From: Heyndrickxia coagulans 36D1
GTDB lineage: Bacteria; Bacillota; Bacilli; Bacillales; Bacillaceae_C
Length of the DNA stretch: 64,000 nucleotides
Assembly (NCBI RefSeq): GCF_000169195.2
Contig: NC_016023.1
Coordinates: forward strand, 2,232,001 to 2,296,000
Direction of reading: 5' to 3'
The notes below the pieces were generated by a model. The model saw only the letters and a list, made by a program, of their open reading frames with translations. It had not been told where the DNA came from and searched no databases. The position numbers were made by a program, and so were the translations under genes. Positions 1-7,514 of the stretch are shown here, piece by piece. Numbering within the stretch: the stretch's first letter is position 1; each line of letters opens with the position of its first letter.

Positions 1-2
1 AA

Positions 3-848
3 AAAGGCCTCGTTTCAGGCATCTCCGTCGGGGCGTACGGGACTGGCAGCCTGGTATTTAAGTTTATAAACGGTGCCGTCCTCAGTTCGTTTGGCGTCAC
101 ACAGGCTTTCCTTTGCTGGGGAGTGATTGCGATTGTCATGATCACCGGCGGATCTTTCCTCTTGAAAGAAGCAGAAAATGCAACCACATCCGGTACTGTA
201 TCCAAACAACCGGCCGGAAAAGATTTTACCATCAAAGAAATGCTCAAAACGAAACAAGCTTACCTTTTATTCATCGTATTCTTCACTGCATGTATGAGTG
301 GTTTGTATCTGATCAGCCTTGTAAAAGACATTGGCACGAGGCTTGTCGGGCTGGATGTTGCGACGGCCAGCAATGCAGTTGCACTCATTGCCGTTTTTAA
401 CACAATCGGACGGCTCATTCTCGGCGGTTTATCAGACCATGTTGGAAGAATGAAAGTGGTATCAGGGACGCTGCTTGCAACGGCCATTGCGGTTTCCGTT
501 TTAAGCTATGCCCACTTAAATTTCGCCTTGTTCTTTATCTGTGTTGCAGCGATTGCTTTCGGTTTCGGCGGAAATGTCACCGTATTTCCGGCTATTATTT
601 CAGACTTCTTCGGTCTGAAAAATCAAAGCGCCAATTATTCAGTGATTTACCAAGGGTTCGGCATCGGCGCATTATCCGGATCGGTCATTGCTTCTCTTCT
701 CGGGGGCTTTATGCCGACATTCCATGCGATCACGATTCTCTGCCTGATCTCTTTTGCGATTACGCTTTTCATTAAATCACCGGCTGAAGAAGCAGCCCGC
801 ACACACGGGGTTCGACGGAGTGTTGGTCGTGCCCAGCATTCGCATTAA
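3..848 (+). CDS. MFS transporter, oxalate:formate antiporter-like (5' truncated)
   Basis: The reading frame is open from the window edge, so only the C-terminal 281 codons are present and the true start lies to the left. The protein is very hydrophobic with repeated membrane segments. It has the loop motif GRLILGGLSDHVGRMK typical of the major facilitator superfamily (the RxxxGxxxDxxGR signature), and the opening GLVSGISVGAYGTGSLVF resembles the OFA (oxalate:formate antiporter, YhjX-like) subfamily. Expected role: a secondary transporter of a small organic anion in the cell membrane. The substrate cannot be read from the sequence. The last about 20 residues are hydrophilic and look like a cytoplasmic tail. 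The family call is firm; the substrate class is tentative. Confidence 0.85.
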   Translation, partial: KGLVSGISVGAYGTGSLVFKFINGAVLSSFGVTQAFLCWGVIAIVMITGGSFLLKEAENATTSGTVSKQPAGKDFTIKEMLKTKQAYLLFIVFFTACMSGLYLISLVKDIGTRLVGLDVATASNAVALIAVFNTIGRLILGGLSDHVGRMKVVSGTLLATAIAVSVLSYAHLNFALFFICVAAIAFGFGGNVTVFPAIISDFFGLKNQSANYSVIYQGFGIGALSGSVIASLLGGFMPTFHAITILCLISFAITLFIKSPAEEAARTHGVRRSVGRAQHSH

Positions 849-935
849 AGCTGGCTGTGCGCTTCAATTATGAACAAACAGCTTGTATGAAAAGAAAAAG
901 GGATTCGTGCTTGAATCACGGTCCTGACGGATAAA

Positions 936-964
936 AAACCCGCTGGCTGCCCAGCGGGTTTTTC
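936..964. terminator. Bidirectional rho-independent terminator
   Basis: A stem of AACCCGCTGG paired with CCAGCGGGTT, with an A-run before it and a T-run after it. It lies between the convergent MFS gene and the methionine-synthase-like gene and can serve both. Confidence 0.85.
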
Positions 965-968
965 CGGT

Positions 969-2072
969 TTATCCCCAAATTTCCTTTGCGGTATCCACAA
1001 TATATTTTACTTTTTCCCACTGTTGTTCTTCCGATAAAAGATTGCCGTGGTGGGTGGAGGAGAAGCCGCACTGGGTGCTGATGCAAAGCTGTTCGAGCGG
1101 TACATATCTGGATGCTTCTTGAATTCGTTTTTTGATCAGTTCCTTATCTTCAAGCTCTCCCTTTTTCGATGTAAAAATGCCAAGCACGACTCTCGGTCCG
1201 CCTTCCGGAATGTATTTTAACGGTTCAAACCCGCCGGAACGCTCATCGTCGTATTCAAGGAAAAACCCGTCTACTTTTTCGTTTGCAAAGATTTTCGGGG
1301 CAATTTTATCATACGGGCCTTCAAAAGCCCATTTCGACTGGTAGTTGCCACGGCACAGATGGGTTGTGATGGTCAGGTCATCCGGCTTGCCTTCCAGTAC
1401 GCTGTTAGCTACATGCAAAGCGAGATCAATCAATCTTTCCCTCTCGAGCTCACTGTCTGCAAACGGCAGTTTCGGTGCACACAGGCCGGCAAGATAGACA
1501 TCATCCAGCTGTAAGTAGCGGCAGCCGGCATCATAAAAAGCTTTGATCGCATCCCGGTAAGTTTGGATAATATCATTTGTGTATCCTTCAAGATCCGGGT
1601 AAATGTCTTCATTGCGGATCCCGGCATTGAAAAACTGATTCGGGCTTGGAATGGTCATTTTCGCAATCGCCCTGTCCCCGGCGATTTCTTTCAGCGCAAT
1701 AAAATCTTTTATGTGCGGATGGTCCGGGTTAAAGGAGATTTTTCCGGTTACCCGGACGTCATAAGCTTCTGTTTCAATGCCAACAAACCGGTATCCATGG
1801 TTCGGTACATACCCTTCCACCCCGTTCAAATGCTCCATGAAATCCGTATGCCAGAATCTCCGACGGAATTCCCCGTCTGTTACTGCTTCGAGGCCGGCTT
1901 CAATTTGTTTGTCGACAAGATGGCGGATTTCTTCATTTTCAATTGCACGCAAGTCTTCCGCCGAAATGGTGCCCGCTGCAAATTTTTCCCGCGCATCGTG
2001 CAGCCGGGCCGGGCGCAAAAAACTTCCGACAATGTCTGCTCTGTACGGCGCTTTTGTTAATGTTTTTGTCAT
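969..2072 (-). CDS. Cobalamin-independent methionine synthase C-terminal-like protein (YxjG/YxjH family)
   Basis: A protein of about 367 residues that matches the stand-alone C-terminal-type MetE domain family (B. subtilis YxjG/YxjH). It opens with RADIVGSFLRP and has DGEFRR near residue 75, which contributes to the folate/homocysteine site in MetE-like proteins. A conserved DDVYLAGLC segment and a late CISTQCGFSS motif carry the likely zinc-binding Cys (with His in THLCRG). Family role: methyl transfer to make methionine or salvage related thiols. The start at 2072 (or the ATG one codon upstream at 2075) is preferred over 2093 because GAGGGA sits just upstream. An S-box leader upstream fits a methionine role. 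The exact methyl donor is unknown. Confidence 0.85.
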   Translation of the reverse strand: MTKTLTKAPYRADIVGSFLRPARLHDAREKFAAGTISAEDLRAIENEEIRHLVDKQIEAGLEAVTDGEFRRRFWHTDFMEHLNGVEGYVPNHGYRFVGIETEAYDVRVTGKISFNPDHPHIKDFIALKEIAGDRAIAKMTIPSPNQFFNAGIRNEDIYPDLEGYTNDIIQTYRDAIKAFYDAGCRYLQLDDVYLAGLCAPKLPFADSELERERLIDLALHVANSVLEGKPDDLTITTHLCRGNYQSKWAFEGPYDKIAPKIFANEKVDGFFLEYDDERSGGFEPLKYIPEGGPRVVLGIFTSKKGELEDKELIKKRIQEASRYVPLEQLCISTQCGFSSTHHGNLLSEEQQWEKVKYIVDTAKEIWG

Positions 2073-2149
2073 CATGATTCCCTCTTTCTGCATATTTTTT
2101 TAAACAGCTGCTGTGCGCAGAAAGAAATTGCTTTTAGCTGCATAGGCCC

Positions 2150-2316
2150 ATCAAAAAAACCTCTTCGGCAATAAGAAGAGGTTTGGATTGCAAAATAGAA
2201 CCGTCCGCTCTTCTTATCTTCAAGCAATTGCTTTCTGGAATTGGCACAGTTCTTTAAAAAAAGACCGCTGCCGAGGCTTCAAAGGGCCAGTCCCTCCACC
2301 TCTCTGGATAAGAATT
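2150..2316 (-). promoter_or_regulatory. SAM-I (S-box) riboswitch with terminator
   Basis: On the minus strand the leader reads CTTATC, AGAGaGGTGGAGGGACTGGCCC, GGCAGC, TGCCAATTC and closes with GATAAG. These are the conserved S-box helices P1 (2307-2312 with 2213-2218) and the P2/P3 core. Downstream, AAACCTCTTCTTA and the AAGAGGTT half form the terminator stem ending in a T-run (about 2154-2184). High SAM should terminate transcription before the YxjG/YxjH-type gene. Confidence 0.93.
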
Positions 2317-2340
2317 TTAAATATTATTTAGTTTAAATAC

Positions 2341-2369
2341 ACTTTAAATGTTTCGCCCATTTTTGTCAA
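2341..2369 (-). promoter_or_regulatory. Sigma-A promoter of the S-box operon
   Basis: On the minus strand TTGACA (2364-2369) and TAAAGT (2341-2346) are 17 bp apart, about 25 nt upstream of the S-box aptamer. Confidence 0.7.
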
Positions 2370-2406
2370 GGGCACTCGCATTATTTTTTAAAATGGGACG
2401 GAAAGA

Positions 2407-2436
2407 TTGAAATCAGGGGCGATGTGAAAATATAAT
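2407..2436 (+). promoter_or_regulatory. Sigma-A promoter of yetJ
   Basis: TTGAAA (2407-2412) and a consensus TATAAT (2431-2436) separated by 18 bp, about 30 bp upstream of the yetJ start. Confidence 0.65.
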
Positions 2437-2464
2437 AGTACTAAGAAAAACAAGGAGGGGTTTT

Positions 2465-3100
2465 ATGGAGGCTGTACAATCAAGGCCTGTGTTCCAGAAA
2501 GTGCTTGGCGTCTTTGCTGTTTCACTGCTGTTTGCAACCGCGGGTTTATATACGGGAAGATTTATTCCGCCTGCGCTCATGATGCCGTTGATGGTCGCGG
2601 AAATTGTAATGGTCATTGCCGCTTTCTGGTTAAGGAGGAAAAAGAGCGTCGGGTATATGTTCGTTTATGCCTTCACCTTTATTTCCGGCATTACGACATA
2701 TCCGATTGTGGCTTATTATGCATCCCAGGCTGGTGCTGAAGTCGTGCTGCTCGCTTTTGGTTCCACGTTCGGCATTTTTGCCGTGATGGGTGTCATTGGG
2801 GCCGTTACCAAAAGGGATCTTGGCTTTTTAAGCACCGCATTGCTTGTCGCATTGCTGGCACTGATCTTCATCGGAATATTCAGCATTTTTAGCCCGCTAA
2901 CTTCAACCGGGATGCTCGCGTATTCCTTCATTGGCGCGATTGTTTTTTCCCTGTATGTGGTTTTTGACTTTAACCAAATGAAGCACCATGGCATTTCCGA
3001 GGAAATGGTCCCGCTTCTGGCTTTAAGCCTGTACCTTGATTTTATCAACCTGTTTATTTACATTTTGCAAATTCTCGGCATTTTGGGAAGCGACGATTAA
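2465..3100 (+). CDS. yetJ: Bax inhibitor-1 family protein YetJ (pH-sensitive calcium leak channel)
   Basis: 211 residues with seven predicted hydrophobic segments, the usual TMBIM/BI-1 length. The two aspartates of the BsYetJ di-aspartyl pH sensor are visible as D168 in VVFDFNQMK and D192 in SLYLDFINLF, an offset of three from the B. subtilis numbering. Known family role: pH-dependent calcium leak across the cell membrane. The start ATG is preceded by AAGGAGGGG. It is a single gene with its own promoter and ends in a terminator that overlaps the convergent P450 gene. Confidence 0.9.
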   Translation: MEAVQSRPVFQKVLGVFAVSLLFATAGLYTGRFIPPALMMPLMVAEIVMVIAAFWLRRKKSVGYMFVYAFTFISGITTYPIVAYYASQAGAEVVLLAFGSTFGIFAVMGVIGAVTKRDLGFLSTALLVALLALIFIGIFSIFSPLTSTGMLAYSFIGAIVFSLYVVFDFNQMKHHGISEEMVPLLALSLYLDFINLFIYILQILGILGSDD

Positions 3101-3102
3101 GA

Positions 3103-3146
3103 AAAAAAGAAAACGCCCGCCATCAACTGGCAGGCGTTTTCTTTTT
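3103..3146. terminator. Terminator shared by yetJ and the P450 gene, overlapping the P450 3' end
   Basis: The arms AAAAGAAAACGCC and GGCGTTTTCTTTTT form a long stem. The right arm encodes the last codons of the minus-strand P450 gene, whose stop lies at 3123-3125, so coding sequence and terminator share bases. Confidence 0.8.
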
Positions 3147-4385
3147 CACATGTTGGAGAATAAAGCCGCTCTCTGGCAAAGTCGGCATTTTATTGAGCGG
3201 CACGCTTAAATCCTGGGCCGGCACGTCGTAGTCGATGGCATTCACAAGAAAGTCAAGGGAGGCTTCGATAATTTCCTGCGTGATGCCTTCGCCCGGGCAG
3301 CGGTGCCCTTTTGCCGGGTCTGCCCCGCCCTGCGGAATAAAGTTGTACAGGCTGCCGTCCCAGTCGCGGAAGCGTTCAGGACTGAAAACGTCCGGGTCAC
3401 CCCAAATGGCAGGATCCCGGTTTGTTCCGTACATATCGAGAAGGACGAGCAGGCCTTCGTCAAATGGATAGCCGTTCCATGTAAAACTTTTCCGGACTTT
3501 TGCCCCTAAAAACGGGCCGAACGGGTAAAAACGCCTGACCTCCCGTGTAAACCAATCGATGTGTTGTTTGTCCCCGTTCTGTACCCAGTCTCTTGCGCGC
3601 GGATGTTCGAACAGGGCAAGCGCCGCGAAAGTAATGAAGGTGGCAATGGCGGTGACCGGGCGGATGACATTGATCAGTTCGACGGCAGCCATTTGCGCAT
3701 TGAACCTGCGGCCTTGCGCATCTTCGTAAAACGCCATCTCTTTTAAAGGAGAACCGTCTTTTGCTTCAATTTTGCCGGCCCGCACATCTTCAATGACCGT
3801 CCGGATCCAGTCTTCCGTGCTGTTTCTTGCTGTCCTTCCTTTCCAGTGCCGTGGCCCTACTGCCCCGAATGCATAGACCATATCGATGAATTCCTGCGCC
3901 CGTTTCTCGGCTTCTTCTTCGCGGAGCGGAACACCGGCCCATTTGCATGCACAGCGGCAAAGCAGCAGTTTCGCCTCGTCGAACAAAACAATACGGTCTT
4001 TTTGCTCCCACTCGGGGATGCGCGCTTCCCACGCTGCCCGAACCATTTGTGCCAAATGCTGCTGCGCATCCGGCCCCATCAGTGATAAAAACAGCGCTTT
4101 CCGGTGGAGATGTTCTTTTCCATCGAGCGTCTGGATCGCATTTTCGCCAAACAATGTTTTTTGCACCCGTTTCGGCACAGCCCCGTTTCTTTTGAATTTT
4201 TCCGGGTCATAAAACATTTTGACCGCTTCCTCGCCGCTGATGCACACCGCTTTTTGTCCGAGCAGACGGGTTTCAAACAAATTTGCATGGTAATCGTCCG
4301 TCCGGTTTTTAATGTAGAGATACCCTTCTTTCATCAAATCAATGGTATCATCAATCGTTTTTTCATTTGGTATTTGCCCAGCCAT
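3123..4385 (-). CDS. cypC: Cytochrome P450 CYP152 fatty-acid peroxygenase
   Basis: 420 residues, starting at the ATG at 4385 with AAGGAG 7 nt upstream (an upstream in-frame extension has no ribosome site and is rejected). It uses hydrogen peroxide to hydroxylate fatty acids without a reductase partner. Landmarks fall at the same numbers as in B. subtilis P450BSbeta: the Arg242-Pro243 pair (NVIRPVTAIA) that binds the substrate carboxylate, and the haem cysteine C363 in GHRCPGEG. Residue 85 is Gln, as in the hydroxylating P450BSbeta, rather than the His of the alkene-forming OleT. Hydroxylation is therefore the expected main activity. The gene stands alone. Confidence 0.95.
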   Translation of the reverse strand: MAGQIPNEKTIDDTIDLMKEGYLYIKNRTDDYHANLFETRLLGQKAVCISGEEAVKMFYDPEKFKRNGAVPKRVQKTLFGENAIQTLDGKEHLHRKALFLSLMGPDAQQHLAQMVRAAWEARIPEWEQKDRIVLFDEAKLLLCRCACKWAGVPLREEEAEKRAQEFIDMVYAFGAVGPRHWKGRTARNSTEDWIRTVIEDVRAGKIEAKDGSPLKEMAFYEDAQGRRFNAQMAAVELINVIRPVTAIATFITFAALALFEHPRARDWVQNGDKQHIDWFTREVRRFYPFGPFLGAKVRKSFTWNGYPFDEGLLVLLDMYGTNRDPAIWGDPDVFSPERFRDWDGSLYNFIPQGGADPAKGHRCPGEGITQEIIEASLDFLVNAIDYDVPAQDLSVPLNKMPTLPESGFILQHVKKKTPAS

Positions 4386-4617
4386 TGTTTTGCTCCTTTT
4401 TTCATGTGCCCGTTTTTCCCGGCCGCTGCGAAAAAGCCTGCTGCTTCCGGAAAAAATTTGACACATCCTTTTTTTCTTTTTACACTTTTTCATCCAAATT
4501 AAAACATTGTACGCAACATAATCGAAGTTTACCCGCAAGCCGGGGAATTTATGCCATGTTTCGGTTCGCATGCAAACAGGGTATAAGGAAATAGAAATGC
4601 AAAAGGAGAGGGAAAAG

Positions 4618-5877
4618 ATGGCAAAGGAAATCAATGTGGGCATCGGATTTGCAACAGGAAGAAAAAGTTTTAAAAACGTTTTAAAAACGTATATGTATAA
4701 CCTGAAGGAATCCGAACTGACGGAAAGCGACAGGATCAAGCTGCATTTGTTTGTTGCCTATGATTTGCACTACGAAAATGCAGAGCCTGAAGACTTTGTA
4801 TATATTGAAACGGAATGCATGGAAGATATTGACCAGGCTTATTTTATCGGGGAGAAGGAGACGCGTAAAGCAACCGAGGAACTCGTCTCACAAATGGGCA
4901 TGAGCAGAAAAGAAGCAGGCCTTTTGTTCGGCGAAGGATATGCGTCCAAACGCAATGTAATCGTTTATGAGGCGTTAAAAAGAGGCATCGATTATCTCAT
5001 TTTTCTTGATGATGATGAGTATCCGGTTGCCGTGACAAAGAGTAGAAAAACGGCTGTCTGGGGCGGCCAGGAAGTGCTCCGAAAACATTTGGAACATATC
5101 CGGCATGCCGATATTACGAACGGATATCATTGCGGCTACATTTCCCCGATTCCATTCATTTCTTTCAATGAGGTCCTGCAAGAAAAAGATTTCCGCACGC
5201 TCATTGAGGCGCTGAGCAACGATATTGTCAATTGGGATACGATAAAAAGCGTGATGAAAAACGGCGGGGTGACATATGCCGATACAGGTGTGCTGGTAAA
5301 GGATGAAGCGGAAGAAGTGCCGGAGATCAACAGGGCAAAATTTATTTCAGGATCGAATTTGACGCTGAATTTAACAGATCCGGACCGTGTACAACCGTTT
5401 TACAATCCGCCGAATGCACGGGGCGAGGATACTTTCTTGGGCACATGCCTGACAGACCGGACTGTGTTGCGCGTGCCGGCCTATACTTTCCATGACGGTT
5501 TCGGCGCTTACCAGCATTTGCTGCTCGGGGTGCTGCCGACCAATTTAAGCTATATTAAAGCGGATACGAAACAGGTCGTGGAACGTTTTTACAAAGCATG
5601 TGTCGGCTGGATCCGGTACAAGCCGCTTTATGTGTATATCACTGACAGGGAAAACTATGATGAAAAAATGGCGGAAGTGCGCGCCCGGCTGAAAGAGACG
5701 CTTCCGAAAGTTTGTCGCTACTTCGGACGGGACGATTTTATGAATGTGCTGGAGGAATTCGAGCAGTACCACCGCAACGTCAGACAGCATTACCGTGATT
5801 TTCAGGATACAAAAGCAGCGTGGAAAAAAATAACCACACAACTGGTTTCAAGAGAAAAAAGAAAAACAGCCATTTAA
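4618..5877 (+). CDS. Glycosyltransferase-like protein (GT-A type, uncharacterised)
   Basis: 419 residues from the ATG at 4618, chosen because AAAGGAGAGGG lies 6-10 nt upstream; upstream in-frame codons lack such a site. LIFLDDDEYP at about residue 140 looks like the DxD metal/nucleotide-sugar motif of GT-A glycosyltransferases, and a later RGEDTFLG resembles the acceptor-side ED motif. No membrane segment or signal peptide is seen, so it is probably cytoplasmic. The C-terminal third is charged and helical. The substrate is unknown and neighbours give no help. The fold assignment is an inference from motifs, not from close recognition. Confidence 0.6.
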   Translation: MAKEINVGIGFATGRKSFKNVLKTYMYNLKESELTESDRIKLHLFVAYDLHYENAEPEDFVYIETECMEDIDQAYFIGEKETRKATEELVSQMGMSRKEAGLLFGEGYASKRNVIVYEALKRGIDYLIFLDDDEYPVAVTKSRKTAVWGGQEVLRKHLEHIRHADITNGYHCGYISPIPFISFNEVLQEKDFRTLIEALSNDIVNWDTIKSVMKNGGVTYADTGVLVKDEAEEVPEINRAKFISGSNLTLNLTDPDRVQPFYNPPNARGEDTFLGTCLTDRTVLRVPAYTFHDGFGAYQHLLLGVLPTNLSYIKADTKQVVERFYKACVGWIRYKPLYVYITDRENYDEKMAEVRARLKETLPKVCRYFGRDDFMNVLEEFEQYHRNVRQHYRDFQDTKAAWKKITTQLVSREKRKTAI

Positions 5878-5904
5878 GCCGCTTTGGATTGAGCGGCTTT
5901 TTTG
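5878..5904 (+). terminator. Rho-independent terminator
   Basis: GCCGC, a short loop (TTTGGATTGA), then GCGGC and TTTTTT, directly after the stop codon of the glycosyltransferase-like gene. Confidence 0.85.
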
Positions 5905-6047
5905 CCGGTTGGAAAGGAAAAACTTAGCCGAATGGGGAACGCCATAGGGCCCCCTGTCGTGCATCGCCGCCCATGCCGCAACAAATGCGAATCAGCCGGT
6001 GCAAATTTGTCCACGGCCGCTTTTTTCAGGGCCGAAGGGAGACCTGG

Positions 6048-6149
6048 ATGAAAATATATGATCTCTTATTCATGATATTGCCGCTCAGTTGCCTGCTGCA
6101 AAAAGTCATCCTCATGCAATTGGTGCCAGGGCTTGATGCAAGAATTTAA
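6048..6149 (+). CDS. Possible 33-residue hydrophobic micro-ORF
   Basis: The stretch 5905-6328 has no long gene. It holds this ATG-initiated ORF with GGGAG about 8 nt upstream, encoding a hydrophobic 33-residue peptide (MKIYDLLFMILPLSCLLQ...), followed by the sigma-B-like promoter. No family is recognised. It could easily be chance. Confidence 0.25.
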   Translation: MKIYDLLFMILPLSCLLQKVILMQLVPGLDARI

Positions 6150-6171
6150 GTTCATTTTATATAGAAAGCAT

Positions 6172-6197
6172 GTTTATTTATTTGGTGTATGGGGTAT
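6172..6197 (+). promoter_or_regulatory. Sigma-B-type (general stress) promoter
   Basis: GTTTAT (6172-6177), a 14-bp spacer and GGGTAT (6192-6197) match the sigma-B consensus (GTTTaa N13-15 GGGtAt). It lies about 130 bp upstream of the STAS-domain gene and has the same orientation. Confidence 0.6.
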
Positions 6198-6328
6198 AAG
6201 AATGGTATTCTTTTAGAGGCGGGGCCATTTTTCCCTGTCCTGGCTGCGCTTCGGACAGGCCGCAAAAAACGCGGGCGGCCGCCGCTTCAACAGCCATCCT
6301 TTTATCATAATAGATGAGGTGTGGAGAA

Positions 6329-7186
6329 ATGAGATCGATTGTAAATGAACAAGAAGAAATTATCGCATACCTTAAAAAAAATAGAAACAGCTTCGAACAG
6401 AAGTTATTAAATGAAGCTGTAAATGTTAAGGATAAAATTGATGAAATTTTAAGAATAGGGAACATTGATTTGTTGAACAATGCTTTTAAAATTGTGACGT
6501 ATGTCGTCGAGCAGCAGGATGAGGAATTGGTCGCCTTTGCCCGCCAGGAAGGGATTGCCTGGGCAACTCATTCTTTGACGCTCGGACTGAAACTGGAGTG
6601 GGTGCAGGCGATCCGCCGGACATTATGGGTATTCCTTAGAAAGTACGGGGAAGAAAAAGGGATTGAAGTAGACCAGGACTACTTTTTTGACATGGAGAAA
6701 AAAATCAATGACCGTATTGACCAATTTTTAAATCACTTTTTTATCCGGTATTCTACCTATAAAGATGAGCTGATCGACCAGCAAAAAAGATTGGTGGAAA
6801 ACCTCTCCGTCCCGATCATTCCAATTACATCGAGCGTCTGTATTTTGCCGTTAATCGGTTCTATTGACATGTTCCGCACCAATATTTTGGAAGAAAAAGT
6901 TTTGCTTGAGGTGGGGCGGCTGCATATCCAAACGTTGATCATGGATTTCTCCGGCATTGCAGAAGTAGAGATGGATGTAGTCGACCATATTTTTAAGATG
7001 ATAGACGGCACTTCGATGATGGGATGCAAAGTGGTCATCACCGGCTTGCGCCCGGAAATTGTAAGGCAGATGGTCACAAGTGGCCTTTCCTTTGAAAATA
7101 AAGCAGAAACGACAGGGACATTACAGCAGGCATTGAAAAAATATATTCAGTATGATGATTTAAACAAGGAAATTAAGCTGTATTAA
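6329..7186 (+). CDS. RsbR-type STAS-domain stressosome protein
   Basis: 285 residues from the ATG at 6329, with GAGGTG 7-8 nt upstream. The N-terminal about 150 residues are helical like the non-haem globin domain of RsbR paralogues. The C-terminal part (about 160-275) is a STAS domain with IMDFSGIAEVEMDVVDHIF where RsbR has its DxTG phosphorylation segment. In this protein Ser replaces the first Thr, and the second is not conserved. Family role: structural and sensory subunit of the stressosome, which releases the RsbT kinase to activate sigma-B. No rsbS, rsbT or sigB lies nearby, so this is an orphan paralogue, and the sigma-B-like promoter suggests feedback. Confidence 0.8.
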   Translation: MRSIVNEQEEIIAYLKKNRNSFEQKLLNEAVNVKDKIDEILRIGNIDLLNNAFKIVTYVVEQQDEELVAFARQEGIAWATHSLTLGLKLEWVQAIRRTLWVFLRKYGEEKGIEVDQDYFFDMEKKINDRIDQFLNHFFIRYSTYKDELIDQQKRLVENLSVPIIPITSSVCILPLIGSIDMFRTNILEEKVLLEVGRLHIQTLIMDFSGIAEVEMDVVDHIFKMIDGTSMMGCKVVITGLRPEIVRQMVTSGLSFENKAETTGTLQQALKKYIQYDDLNKEIKLY

Positions 7187-7255
7187 CAGTGATATTATAG
7201 AAACCATCAAAAAGGCCCCGCACTTTTTTGGGGAGAGCACTAAAAAAGTGATGTG

Positions 7256-7303
7256 CAAAAAAACGGTGAGACACTATTAATGGTGTGTCTCACCGTTTTT
7301 TTT
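7256..7303. terminator. Strong rho-independent terminator
   Basis: AACGGTGAGACAC and GTGTCTCACCGTT form a nearly perfect stem with A-run and T-run flanks. It lies between the STAS gene and the convergent brnQ. The stretch 7304-7514 after brnQ is GC-rich and shows nothing else. Confidence 0.9.
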
Positions 7304-7514
7304 GTTTTCTTTTGGACTTTTTCAGCGGCATTTTTTTTACCGGCAGGGCTTTTTTTACGGCTGAAAAATTTAATCGTTTGATGGTCCGGTTACGGGCTTT
7401 GCGCCGGGCGCCCGCAATTTCCCATAAATTCCGCCCGGGGGAAAATGCATCGCCTAATGGTCCGTTCCGCGGGAAAGGCAAGACCAGGCTGCCCCGCGAA
7501 GCTTTTCCGGGCCG

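Noticed and set aside
3123-4739. N-terminal extension of the P450 to 538 residues
   Set aside because: The extra frame lacks a ribosome site and crosses the divergent promoter region. ATG 4385 has AAGGAG and gives numbering identical to P450BSbeta.
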